Part shown: positions 16,776-26,592 of the stretch, one piece after another
How positions within the stretch are numbered: the stretch's first letter is position 1
How the letters are laid out: each line of letters starts with the position of its first letter
From: Streptomyces sp. LaPpAH-108
GTDB taxonomy: Bacteria > Actinomycetota > Actinomycetes > Streptomycetales > Streptomycetaceae
Reading direction: 5' to 3'
NCBI RefSeq assembly: GCF_000373625.1
Contig: NZ_KB891993.1
Coordinates: forward strand, 124,001-188,000
Length of the DNA stretch: 64,000 bases
The notes under the pieces: generated by a model
What the model saw: only the letters and a program-made list of their open reading frames with translations
The model's database searches: none
What the model was told of the DNA's origin: nothing
Translations under genes and position numbers: made by a program

Positions 16776-18235
16776 GCGGGCAGCGGCTGCCGTGCAGTCC
16801 CGGGGAGATCGGCAGCCTGTTCCTGTTCGACCAGCTGACGCCCGGCCAGTTGGGGCGGCTGTGCGCGGAGGGCCGGGTGGAGCTGTTCGAGCCGGGCCCG
16901 GTGTACGCCGAGGGCGCGCCCGCGACCTGCTTCTACGTGCTGATCGAGGGCACGGTGGTGCTGTCGCGGCGGGTCGGCGCCGAGGACATGGAGGTGACCC
17001 GGACCGCGCAGCGCGGGGTGTACGCGGGCGCCATGCAGGCGTATCTCGGGGACCGGGTGCGGCAGGTGTACAACAACTCGATGCGGGTGACCGAGCCGAG
17101 CCGTTTCTTCGTGCTGCCCGCCGAGACGTTCGCGGCCGTGATGCGCGAGTGGTTCCCGATGGCGACGCATCTGCTGGAGGGGCTGTTCTTCGGCTCGAAG
17201 AGCGCCCAGGCGCTGGTGGCCCGGCGCGAGCGGCTGCTGGCGCTCGGCTCGCTCTCGGCGGGGCTGACCCATGAGCTGAACAACCCGGCCTCGGCGGCGG
17301 TGCGGGCGACCTCCGCGCTGCGCGAGCGGGTGGCGAAGATGCGGCACAAGCTCGCCCTGATCGCCGAAGGGCCGCTGTCCCGCGACACGCTGGCCCGCCT
17401 GGTGGAGGTCCAGGAGCGCACGGCCGAGCGGGTCGCGAAGGCGCCGTCGCTCGGCCCGCTGGAGGCGGCGGACCGGGAGGACGCGCTCGCGGACTGGCTG
17501 GAGGACCACGGCGTCGAGCAGGCCGTGCGGTACGCGCCGACGTTCACGCAGGCGGGCCTGGACACCGACTGGCTGGAGCAGGTCGCGGCGGCGGTGGGCG
17601 AGGACGTGGTGCCCCGGGCGATGGGCTGGCTGGAGTCGACCGTCGAGACCGAGCTGCTGATGAACGAGATCGAGGACTCCACCGCCCGGGTCTCGCACCT
17701 GGTGGGTGCGGCGAAGCAGTACGCGCAGCTCGACCGGGCGCCGTTCCGCCCGGTGGACCTGCGCGAACTCCTGGAGAGCACCCTGCTGATGCTGTCGGCG
17801 AAGATCGGCCCGCACATCGAGGTGGTCAGGGAGTACGACGGCGCGCTGCCCGAGGTGCCCGGGTATCCGGCGGAGCTGAACCAGGTGTGGACCAACCTGG
17901 TCGACAACGCGGTCTCGGCGATGGGCGGTTCGGGGCGGCTGACGGTGCGGACCACGCGGGAGGGGGACCGCGCGCTGGTGGAGGTGCGGGACACCGGGCC
18001 GGGGATTCCGGCCGAGCTGCGCGAGCGCGTCTTCGATCCGTTCTTCACCACCAAGCCGCTCGGTGAGGGCACCGGCCTCGGGCTCGACATCTCGCGGCGG
18101 ATCGTCGTCGACAAGCACCACGGCACGCTCCGGGTCGAGTCGGTGCCGGGCGACACCCGCTTCCAGGTCTTCCTTCCGCTGACCGCCGAGGCGCCCGATC
18201 CGGCGCCCGGACCGACCCCCGAGGAGGCAGCATGA
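16772..18235 (+). CDS. cNMP-binding-domain sensor histidine kinase
   Basis: 487 residues from a GTG that overlaps the preceding stop codon. Residues 15-140 form a Crp-type cNMP-binding beta-roll (EGAPATCFYVLIEGTVVLSR). A soluble helical region follows with the H-box LTHELNNP (His167), then a long insert and a HATPase domain: N-box NLVDNAVSAM, G1 DTGPGIP, F-box FDPFFTTKP and G2 GEGTGLGL. No membrane segment, so it is a cytoplasmic kinase. The obvious partner is the receiver domain in the gene upstream. Ligand (cAMP, c-di-GMP or none) is not evident. Confidence 0.92.
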   Translation: MSGQRLPCSPGEIGSLFLFDQLTPGQLGRLCAEGRVELFEPGPVYAEGAPATCFYVLIEGTVVLSRRVGAEDMEVTRTAQRGVYAGAMQAYLGDRVRQVYNNSMRVTEPSRFFVLPAETFAAVMREWFPMATHLLEGLFFGSKSAQALVARRERLLALGSLSAGLTHELNNPASAAVRATSALRERVAKMRHKLALIAEGPLSRDTLARLVEVQERTAERVAKAPSLGPLEAADREDALADWLEDHGVEQAVRYAPTFTQAGLDTDWLEQVAAAVGEDVVPRAMGWLESTVETELLMNEIEDSTARVSHLVGAAKQYAQLDRAPFRPVDLRELLESTLLMLSAKIGPHIEVVREYDGALPEVPGYPAELNQVWTNLVDNAVSAMGGSGRLTVRTTREGDRALVEVRDTGPGIPAELRERVFDPFFTTKPLGEGTGLGLDISRRIVVDKHHGTLRVESVPGDTRFQVFLPLTAEAPDPAPGPTPEEAA

Positions 18236-18582
18236 GCGCCGAGGACGCCATCGACCCGAGTGTGCCGCCGAGCGGTACGGGCTGTGTGGAGTGCGAGAAG
18301 ACGGGCGGCTGGTGGTTCCATCTGCGCCGCTGCGCGCAGTGCGGGCACATCGGCTGCTGCGACGACTCGCCCGCCAAACACGCCACCGCCCACTTCCGGG
18401 CCACCGGGCATCCGGTGATCCGCAGTTACGAGCCGGGCGAGGGCTGGTTCTGGGACTACGACACCAACGAGATCTACAGCTCAGGTCCCGAACTGGCGCC
18501 CCCGGAGAGCCATCCGGCCGACCAGCCGGTGCCAGGTCCGGCGGGGCGCGTTCCGGCGGACTGGGCGCAGACCCTGCGCTGA
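18232..18582 (+). CDS. UBP-type zinc-finger protein
   Basis: 116 residues; ATG overlaps the kinase stop by 4 bp, so all three genes are translationally coupled. Cys18, Cys21, Cys34, Cys37, Cys42/43, His50, His54 and His60 form the zinc-ligand pattern of ZnF-UBP domains, known in eukaryotes for binding the free C-terminus of ubiquitin. The downstream segment GEGWFWDYD contributes aromatics as in the family. Bacteria lack ubiquitin, so the ligand here must differ; a protein C-terminus or the partner proteins are possibilities. It ends with a Pro-rich tail. Confidence 0.88.
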   Translation: MSAEDAIDPSVPPSGTGCVECEKTGGWWFHLRRCAQCGHIGCCDDSPAKHATAHFRATGHPVIRSYEPGEGWFWDYDTNEIYSSGPELAPPESHPADQPVPGPAGRVPADWAQTLR

Positions 18583-18606
18583 GGGGCCGTTCACGCAGAG
18601 CCGGGT

Positions 18607-19818
18607 TCAGCGGGCGCAGCGCAGCCGGTCGAGGTCGATCGCGTCGGCGAGCGCCCGCATCCCCCGGTCGTCCGGGTGGAGATGGTCCCCGCTGTCGTAG
18701 GCGGGCCGCAGCCGCTCGGGGCGCCGGGGGTCGCGCAGGGCGCGGTCGAAGTCCGCCACCGCGTCGAAGCCGACGCCGGTGCGGACGCGGTCGTTGACCT
18801 CCCGGCGCACGGCCTCGGCGCCCGGGCTCCACTGCGGCCAGCCCCGAAACGGGGCGACGGTCGCGCCCATCACGCACCTGCCCGCCGCGTGCGCCCGCCG
18901 GACGATCTCCCGGTACCCGGCGACGAGTTCGGCGGCCGTGACCCCGGTACCCGCCTTGAGGTCGTTGACGCCCGCGAAGAGGATCACGGTACGCACGCCG
19001 GGCAGGTCCAGCGCGTCCCGGTCCAGACGCGCGAGGGCGCTGGGACCGCCGCCGCCGTCGGACAGGACCCGGTTGCCGGAGATCCCCTCACCGGCGACGC
19101 CCGCGAGCGGTGTACGGGCCAGGCGCCGCGCGAGCAGGTCGGGCCAGCGCCGGTCCCGGCCGGGGGTGGAGCCCCAGCCGTCGGTGATGGAGTCGCCGAG
19201 CACGGCGACCGCACCGGTGGCGGGCCGGTCGGGGCGTACGGCGACGGCATCGAGGTACCACCAGGAGTCCGTGGTGCGCGTCCAGGGGGCGGCGCCGTCG
19301 TCGGCGGTGTGGTCGCCCCGGGCGGTGTACGAGGTGCGCAGGGCCAGCGCGTGGCCGGTGGCGGGTCCTGTGGCGTCCGGGGTGTGCAGGCTGACGGCGA
19401 GCAGGGCCCCGGCGGGGACACGGCCGCGCAGCGGGTCGCTCCAGACGACGGCGCCCCGGGGGATCGTGACGGACGCACGGCCGTGGAAGGCGAGCGGCCG
19501 GTTGTCGCGCACGGCCGCGCCCCGCTCACTCAGGCCCGCGCGGACGGCGTTCACGCGCAGCGGGCGGTCCCCGAAGGCGTTGGAGAGGCGGACGCGCAGC
19601 TCGCTGCCGCCGACGCTGGTGCGTACGAGGAGACGGTAGCTGCGGTCGGCGCCGCCGTGCCCGAGGCGTTCGGCGCCCGCGGCCCAGGTGACGACGCCGA
19701 GGGCGTGGGCGGTGTCCCCGCTGGGACGGGCGGCGGCCTGGAGGATCGGGGCCTGTACGGCGAGGGCGGCCAGCAGGACGGCGGCGCTGCGGCAGGCGCG
19801 GCCCAGGCGGCCGGTCAC
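18607..19818 (-). CDS. Secreted SGNH/GDSL hydrolase
   Basis: 403 residues from GTG 19818, preceded by GGGAGC at good spacing; an ATG at 19926 would add 36 residues before the signal peptide. A Sec-type signal (residues 8-28, LLAALAVQAPILQAAA) leads to a beta-rich N-terminal domain, then an SGNH esterase: block I GDSITDG, block III GVNDL and the catalytic D-x-x-H near the end (SGDHLHPDDRG). Such enzymes deacylate polysaccharides, lipids or peptidoglycan outside the cell. It ends 24 bp from the coupled zinc-finger gene, convergent. Confidence 0.9.
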   Translation of the reverse strand: MTGRLGRACRSAAVLLAALAVQAPILQAAARPSGDTAHALGVVTWAAGAERLGHGGADRSYRLLVRTSVGGSELRVRLSNAFGDRPLRVNAVRAGLSERGAAVRDNRPLAFHGRASVTIPRGAVVWSDPLRGRVPAGALLAVSLHTPDATGPATGHALALRTSYTARGDHTADDGAAPWTRTTDSWWYLDAVAVRPDRPATGAVAVLGDSITDGWGSTPGRDRRWPDLLARRLARTPLAGVAGEGISGNRVLSDGGGGPSALARLDRDALDLPGVRTVILFAGVNDLKAGTGVTAAELVAGYREIVRRAHAAGRCVMGATVAPFRGWPQWSPGAEAVRREVNDRVRTGVGFDAVADFDRALRDPRRPERLRPAYDSGDHLHPDDRGMRALADAIDLDRLRCAR

Positions 19819-19960
19819 CGGGCCCGCTCCCGGGCAGCGGCCGGTGCGCCGAACTCCCGGACCGGCCGGGACGCTTCCGCGTACCCCACGCCAGTCATCG
19901 TCCCACCGGAAAGCGGGCGCGCGCATGTCGGTGGGCCGCGCGGCCGGGCGCCGGACGTGC

Positions 19961-20028
19961 GGATGCCCCGCGCGGGGCGGGGCATCCGGGGGTCCTGCGG
20001 GGCGGTCGTACGGCGGCGTACGACCGCC
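19961..20028. terminator. Paired hairpins after the M4 protease gene
   Basis: Hairpin 20001-20028 has a perfect 12-bp stem (GGCGGTCGTACG with its complement) and a 4-nt loop, beginning 5 bp after the protease stop. A second hairpin at 19961-19987 (GGATGCCCC with GGGGCATCC) follows. No T-run, which is normal for intrinsic terminators in Streptomyces. Confidence 0.7.
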
Positions 20029-20033
20029 GTGTC

Positions 20034-21821
20034 TCAGGAGGTGGGGGTGTTGGCCTCGGTGACGTTGACCGCCGCCCACGCCCGGTTCACGGCCTTGTAC
20101 TCGGTGCTGCTCGCGCCGTACAGGTCCTTGGCCGCCTTCAGCGTCGCGACGCGCGCGTCGTGGAAGTCGGTGGAGGAGACCATGTAGCGGGTCAGGGCGC
20201 GGTAGAAGACGGCGGTGGCCTTGGTGCGGCCGATGCCCTTGACGGAAGCGCCGTCGTAGGTCGGGGAGTTGTAGGCGACTCCCTTGATCGTCTTCTTGCC
20301 GCTGCCCTCCGCGAGGAGGTAGTAGGCGTGCGAGGAGACGCCGGAACCGGCGTGCACCTCGGTGGAGTAGACCTCGGGCGACCAGTAGTCGACGGTCTGC
20401 TCCAGCTTGTCCAGCGACGGGTGGTCCAGGCGGCGCAGGAACTTCTGCTTGAGGCCCAGCTTCTCGCCGATGAGGTAGTTCGGCGGGTTCTTGGCGTTGT
20501 TCGCGTAGAACTCGACGTTGGAGCCGAAGATATCGGCCAGCGACTCGTTGAGGGAGCCGGGTTCGCCGTACTGGTTGCCGTTGCGGTCGACGAAGGTCGG
20601 CTCCAGCTTGGCCGTGGCGTCGACGACGCCGTGGGTCAGCTCGTGGCCGGTGACGTCGAGCACGACGAGCGGCTTCTTGATCATGTCGCCGTCGCCGTCG
20701 CCGTACAGCATGCAGCCGCACGCGGAGTCCCAGAAGGCGTTGGCGACCGAGCGGCCCCAGTGGACCATCGCGCGGGCGGGCTTGCTGTCCCCGGCTATGC
20801 CCTTGCGGTTGAAGGTCGTGCGGTAGAAGTCCAGCGTCTTGGAGATGCCGTACTGGGCGTCGGCGGCGGCGCTGTTGCGGCTCGTCGTCTTGCCGTTGCC
20901 CCACACGTTGCTGGTGCCGGTGATCTTGGTGCCGGAGCCGAAGGTCTCCGACATGCGGTTCTTGGCGTCGCGGGTCTCGGTGCCGTACCGGCTCGGGTCC
21001 TTGAGCTGGAAGTGTCCCTTCGAGGTCTGCGTGGTCGTCAGGCCGACGCTGCCCACGAAGAGGGTCTTGCCGGTGCCGTGCGCGGTGGCCGGGTACTTCG
21101 CGGCGGCCACCCCGGCGACGAGCGGGCTCGCCGCGGCGGCGGTGCCGGTGCCGGTGGGCGGGGCGATGGTCTCGCCGTGGCTGCGCATGGCCTTGACCAG
21201 CTTGGGCGAGATGAACTCGTCGGCGTCGGGGGTGTCGCTGCGCACGGTGCCGGTGAGGGCGTCCACGACGACCGTGTGGGAACCACCGTCATCGTCGAGG
21301 GTGCTGCCGGTCACGGTCACCTGGTAGGCGAGGTGGGCGGAGCCGCCGCGGGCGTCCACCACCAGCTGCGGGGTGCCCGCCTGGCCACCGGCGGCCTGGG
21401 CGGCGGCGCTCGCCGCCTGGGCCGGGGTCACCTCGGCGTCGGTGGTGGCGGGGCGGACCGCGTGGTCGGCGGCGCGGGTGACGCCCGCGTAGCCGAGCTG
21501 CCGGTCGAGGTGGACGACGAGGTCGCCGCCGAGGACCGGGAGTCCGTCGTGGGTGCGCGTGAAGCGCACGTGACGACCGCCCTCGGGGTCGAACATGACG
21601 TCCTGCGGGTCGAGTTCGTCGCCGGTGGCGACGCCGGTCTCGGCCGCGTGGGCGAAGGCCGCGGCGCTCGCGGCATGGACCACCGGGGCGGTGCGCGCGG
21701 TACTGAGGACGGACCGTACGTCCACCGGGTCGGGGCCCGCGAGGGCCGTGCCGGCCAGGCCGGTGGCGGCCGTCGTCACCGCGACGGCGACGGCCACGCT
21801 GCGTATGTGCGGTCTGCGCAC
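20034..21821 (-). CDS. Secreted M4 (thermolysin-like) metalloprotease precursor
   Basis: 595 residues from GTG 21821, which has AAGGAA upstream and places RRPHIRS directly before a hydrophobic signal core (residues 8-28); a start at 21881 would add 20 residues. An FTP/PepSY-type propeptide (about 30-240) precedes the mature enzyme. The zinc site HELTH is at 393-397 and the third ligand Glu426 lies in NESLADIFG. The catalytic C-terminal domain follows. These neutral proteases digest extracellular protein and are usually made at stationary phase. Two hairpins follow the stop codon. Confidence 0.93.
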   Translation of the reverse strand: MRRPHIRSVAVAVAVTTAATGLAGTALAGPDPVDVRSVLSTARTAPVVHAASAAAFAHAAETGVATGDELDPQDVMFDPEGGRHVRFTRTHDGLPVLGGDLVVHLDRQLGYAGVTRAADHAVRPATTDAEVTPAQAASAAAQAAGGQAGTPQLVVDARGGSAHLAYQVTVTGSTLDDDGGSHTVVVDALTGTVRSDTPDADEFISPKLVKAMRSHGETIAPPTGTGTAAAASPLVAGVAAAKYPATAHGTGKTLFVGSVGLTTTQTSKGHFQLKDPSRYGTETRDAKNRMSETFGSGTKITGTSNVWGNGKTTSRNSAAADAQYGISKTLDFYRTTFNRKGIAGDSKPARAMVHWGRSVANAFWDSACGCMLYGDGDGDMIKKPLVVLDVTGHELTHGVVDATAKLEPTFVDRNGNQYGEPGSLNESLADIFGSNVEFYANNAKNPPNYLIGEKLGLKQKFLRRLDHPSLDKLEQTVDYWSPEVYSTEVHAGSGVSSHAYYLLAEGSGKKTIKGVAYNSPTYDGASVKGIGRTKATAVFYRALTRYMVSSTDFHDARVATLKAAKDLYGASSTEYKAVNRAWAAVNVTEANTPTS

Positions 21822-22066
21822 GAGGAAGGGTTCCTTCGTCCGAAGGCGGCCGGACCTGCCAACCGCCTTGTGACATGGCACTGTTGAGCACCAGGAGGCC
21901 CAGGTCGGGCCTGGGGTTCACCCTTCCGGATGAGTCATGGTCACGTAAACACGGAATGATCCATTTCGCGGTTCCCTATGACAATCCTTTGCGAATATAC
22001 GTCACAGAGTGATCAGTGATTGACCATGTGTGTGTCGGAGCGCGGGATTCCGGCGCAATCCCCTAG

Positions 22067-23332
<1,266 letters not shown>

Positions 23333-23403
23333 GCAGTAGCAGCAGCGCCCGGGAGCCGGGGCGCGATCCGCGATCTTGTCGGAACGCGCCCCTCCGGGAC
23401 ACG

Positions 23404-24090
23404 ATGCCCCGCATGAAGGGTGATCTGTTTTCCAGCGAGCACATGGTGCGCCCGGCCGTGGAGCCGGGCCTGACCGTCGAGAACGCCAAGTGTCTGAAGT
23501 ACACCGTGAACGGCGAGATGCTGGCCCGGCAGGGCGCGATGGTCGCGCACCGGGGCGAGCTGAAGTTCGAGCACAAGGGCCAGGGCATCGGCGGCATGAT
23601 CAAGCGCGCCGTCACCGGTGAGGGGCTGCCGCTGATGGCGGTGCGCGGCCGGGGCGACGCGTGGTTCGCGCACGAGGCGCAGAACTGCTTCGTCGTCGAG
23701 GTAGAGCCGGGCGACCGGTTCACCGTCAACGGCCGCAACGTCCTGTGCTTCGACGCCACGCTCTCCTACGAGATAAAGACCGTGAAGGGCTCCGGCATCG
23801 CGGGCGGCGGCCTGTTCAACAGCGTGTTCAGCGGGCACGGCCGCCTCGGCCTGGTCTGCGAGGGCAACCCGCTGGTGATCCCGGTGTCCCCGGAGAACCC
23901 GGTGTACGTCGACACGGACGCCGTGGTCGGCTGGACGGCCGGGCTCGACACCTCGCTGCACCGCTCCCAGTCCTTCGGCTCGATGCTGCGCGGCGGCTCG
24001 GGCGAGGCCGTGCAGCTGATGCTCCGGGGCCACGGCGTCGTGGTGGTCCGGCCGAGCGAGGCCACACCGCAGAAGCCCCAGCAGCACTGA
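23404..24090 (+). CDS. AIM24-family protein
   Basis: 228 residues with a beta-rich AIM24/TIGR00266-like fold: the MLARQGAMVAHRGELKFEHKG opening, the central LCFDATLSYEI and a Gly-rich turn IAGGGLFNSVFSGHG are diagnostic. No signal or membrane segment. Two in-frame ATGs (23404 and 23413) compete; neither has an ideally spaced site. The yeast namesake is mitochondrial, but bacterial members have no settled function. It lies on the same strand between the serine hydrolase and the pseudokinase. Confidence 0.88.
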   Translation: MPRMKGDLFSSEHMVRPAVEPGLTVENAKCLKYTVNGEMLARQGAMVAHRGELKFEHKGQGIGGMIKRAVTGEGLPLMAVRGRGDAWFAHEAQNCFVVEVEPGDRFTVNGRNVLCFDATLSYEIKTVKGSGIAGGGLFNSVFSGHGRLGLVCEGNPLVIPVSPENPVYVDTDAVVGWTAGLDTSLHRSQSFGSMLRGGSGEAVQLMLRGHGVVVVRPSEATPQKPQQH

Positions 24091-24191
24091 CCGGACGTCA
24101 ATTGTGGCCGGAACACGATCGGTTTGAACATTTCACCGTGACCTTCGCGTAACCCAGGGAGACAACGGCAGGGTTACAGCGAGGGATGGCC

Positions 24192-25847
24192 ATGGCCGAG
24201 GCGTACGTCGTCGCAGATGAACTGGTCGCCGGGCGGTTCCGGCTCCTTGAGGTCTTCGCCCGGGAGACCGGCCGTGAGTGGTGGCGGGCCGAGGACGTAC
24301 GGGAGAACCGGGCCTGCCTGGTGACCCGGACTGCGCTGCCGTCCACGGCCGACCAGGACACCCTGCGCCGGACCAGGTCCCGGGTGGTGCGCACCTCCGA
24401 GACCATGCGGCTGCTCTGCCCGGGCGGTGCCGCCGCGGTGATCGACGCGGTCGTGGAGCCGGGCACCCTGTGGACGGCGGCCCAGTGGATCGACGGCACG
24501 CCGCTCACCCGGCTCCTGGAGGAGGAGGGCCCGTTCGACCCGGTACGGGCGGCCGGAATCGGCCTCGAAGTGCTGGACGTGCTGCGCACCGCGCACGAAG
24601 AGGGCATCACCCACGGCGAGTTGAGCCCCGGCCAGATCTTCGTACGGGACGGCGGCACGGTCGTGATCGCGGGCTTCGGCCTCGCGGGCACCACCCTGGC
24701 GCCGAGGGTCGCCGCGCCGTCGTACGCCTCGCCGGAGCAGGCCCGCGACGAACGGATCGGCCCCGCCGCCGACTTGTGGGCGCTCGGCGCGATCCTCTAC
24801 ACGATGACCGAGGGACGGCCGCCGTTCCGCGACCGGGGCCGCACCGAGGCCACCTTGCGGGCCGTGGCCCGGCTGCCGCTGCGCGCCCCGCTGCGCACGG
24901 GCCCGCTCACCCGGACCGTGGAGGGGCTGCTGCGCAAGAACTCCCGTGAGCGGCTGAGCCGTCCGGTGGTGCGCGCGTCGCTGGTGCGGGTGCTGGAGGA
25001 GGACGCGGGGGCGTACGGCGCTGTCGCGGACGCCCCCGCCTCGGAGGCCGCGTCGGAGGCGGCCCCGCCGGGCGGGAGTCCGCTGCGGAGCAGACGGGCC
25101 CTGGCGGCGGGGGTGTGCCTGGCCGTCGTCGCCGTGGCGGCGGCCGTGCTGGCTGTGACGCACCAGTCGTCGGAGGAGGATGCGGGGGCGCTGCCGAGCG
25201 GGGCGACCGCGTCGGCGGGTGCGGGTGCGGGTCCGTCGGCCGGGCTGAGCCCCGGAACCGGCCAGGGCACCGCGACCGCCACCGCCCCGAGCCGCAGCGC
25301 GGCCCCCGGCAACGGCACCACCGCCGCCCCGACCTCGGACCGCACCCGGAGTCAGTCCGCCCCCGCACCCGGCACCTCCGCCGCCCTCCCTGCCGGATTC
25401 CGCACGTACACCGCCCCGGAAGGCTTCTCCCTCGCGCTACCCGAGGACTGGAAGCGTGAGGGGATCAGGTCCGGCGCCGCCAACTCCTACCGGATCACCT
25501 TCGGCCCCGGCGGCGCCTCCTCCCCTACCCTCGCCGTCACCTACAGCGAACGCGTGGGCTCCGACCCGGTGGCCGTCTGGCGTGACGACGTCGAGCCCGG
25601 CCTCGCCCGGGAGGACGGCTACCAGCGCGTCGGCGAGATCGAGGCCACCGAGCAACAGGGGCGCCCCGCCGCCGACATGGAGTGGCTGTCCGGCACCGGG
25701 CAGGCGCGGACGCACACCTTCGGGCGCGGCTTCCTGCTCGGCGGCGGCCGGGGCTACTCGCTGCGCTTCACCACCCCGGCCGCCGAGTGGGACGACCCGG
25801 CGAACGAGGCCGTGCTGCGCACCGCGCTGCGTACCTTCCGCGCCTGA
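24192..25847 (+). CDS. Membrane-anchored Ser/Thr kinase-like protein, probable pseudokinase
   Basis: 551 residues; ATG 24192 is preferred over 24186 because GAGGG lies 6 bp upstream. An N-terminal kinase fold (1-275) has lost key residues: VAIK region reads LVTRT (no clear Lys), HRD reads His141-Gly-Glu, and DFG reads Ala-Gly-Phe-Gly. The activation segment to SPEQ and DLWALG are retained, so it was a PknB-type kinase. Then an Ala/Gly-rich linker, one membrane helix near 300-323, a Ser/Thr/Pro/Gly-rich stalk and a folded external domain (about 400-551). It likely senses an external cue and acts by binding rather than phosphorylating. Confidence 0.85.
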   Translation: MAEAYVVADELVAGRFRLLEVFARETGREWWRAEDVRENRACLVTRTALPSTADQDTLRRTRSRVVRTSETMRLLCPGGAAAVIDAVVEPGTLWTAAQWIDGTPLTRLLEEEGPFDPVRAAGIGLEVLDVLRTAHEEGITHGELSPGQIFVRDGGTVVIAGFGLAGTTLAPRVAAPSYASPEQARDERIGPAADLWALGAILYTMTEGRPPFRDRGRTEATLRAVARLPLRAPLRTGPLTRTVEGLLRKNSRERLSRPVVRASLVRVLEEDAGAYGAVADAPASEAASEAAPPGGSPLRSRRALAAGVCLAVVAVAAAVLAVTHQSSEEDAGALPSGATASAGAGAGPSAGLSPGTGQGTATATAPSRSAAPGNGTTAAPTSDRTRSQSAPAPGTSAALPAGFRTYTAPEGFSLALPEDWKREGIRSGAANSYRITFGPGGASSPTLAVTYSERVGSDPVAVWRDDVEPGLAREDGYQRVGEIEATEQQGRPAADMEWLSGTGQARTHTFGRGFLLGGGRGYSLRFTTPAAEWDDPANEAVLRTALRTFRA

Positions 25848-25921
25848 GTAGGCGTACTCATGACCGGTGCCGCCCGGCGGAGCCACCATGGGGGCTTCCC
25901 GACCCCCGCCTGGAGGCCGCC

Positions 25922-26572
25922 ATGACCGCCGCGCATACCGTCCCGCGCACCGTGCACCGCCAGGTGCCGCCCCTGCTGTTCGCGGGCGTCGCCGTGCTGG
26001 GACTCGCCGTCTCCGCGATCGACGTGCACGACCGTACGACCTGGTTCCTGGAGACCTTCTGGGTGCTGATCGGGCTGCCCCTGGTGCTGCTCACCTGGCG
26101 GCGCTTCCCGCTGACCGGCCTGCTGTGCGGCCTCCTCGCCGTGCACGCCCTGGTGTTGTCGGTCGGCGGCCACTACACCTACGCCGAGGTGCCCGCGGGC
26201 GACTGGGTGCGGGACACCTTCGGCCTCAGCCGCAACCCGTACGACCGCTTCGGGCATCTGATGCAGGGCTTCGTCCCGGCGATCCTGGTCCGCGAACTCC
26301 TCAGCCGTACCTCCCCGTTGCGCGGCAGCCGCTGGCTGGCCCCGCTCACCGTCTGCGCCTGCCTCGCCTTCAGCGCCTGCTTCGAACTCCTCGAGTGGGC
26401 CGCCGCCGAGATCGGCGGCCACGGCGCCGACGCCTTCCTGGCCACCCAGGGCGATGTCTGGGACACCCAGTGGGACATGTTCTGCGCCCTGATCGGAGCC
26501 GTGCTGTCCCTCCTGCTGCTCAGCAGGGTCCATGACCGGCAGCTCGCGGCGCTGGAGACCCGCGACCGGTGA
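25922..26572 (+). CDS. DUF2238 integral membrane protein (YjdF-like)
   Basis: 216 residues, ATG 25922 with GGAGGCCGCC upstream. Five or six membrane helices. The DUF2238 hallmarks are present: NPYDRFGHLMQGF after helix 4, ELLEWAA in the next helix and the loop GDVWDTQWDM before the last helix; these conserved His, Asp, Glu and Trp residues face the membrane interior. Function is not established for the family. It follows the pseudokinase by 75 bp and may be co-transcribed. Confidence 0.9.
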   Translation: MTAAHTVPRTVHRQVPPLLFAGVAVLGLAVSAIDVHDRTTWFLETFWVLIGLPLVLLTWRRFPLTGLLCGLLAVHALVLSVGGHYTYAEVPAGDWVRDTFGLSRNPYDRFGHLMQGFVPAILVRELLSRTSPLRGSRWLAPLTVCACLAFSACFELLEWAAAEIGGHGADAFLATQGDVWDTQWDMFCALIGAVLSLLLLSRVHDRQLAALETRDR

Positions 26573-26592
26573 TCCTTCCCGGGCGACGGGGC

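Noticed and set aside
20160..21887. 575-codon plus-strand frame
   Set aside because: Antisense of the M4 protease with HELTH and NESLAD motifs; no features of its own.
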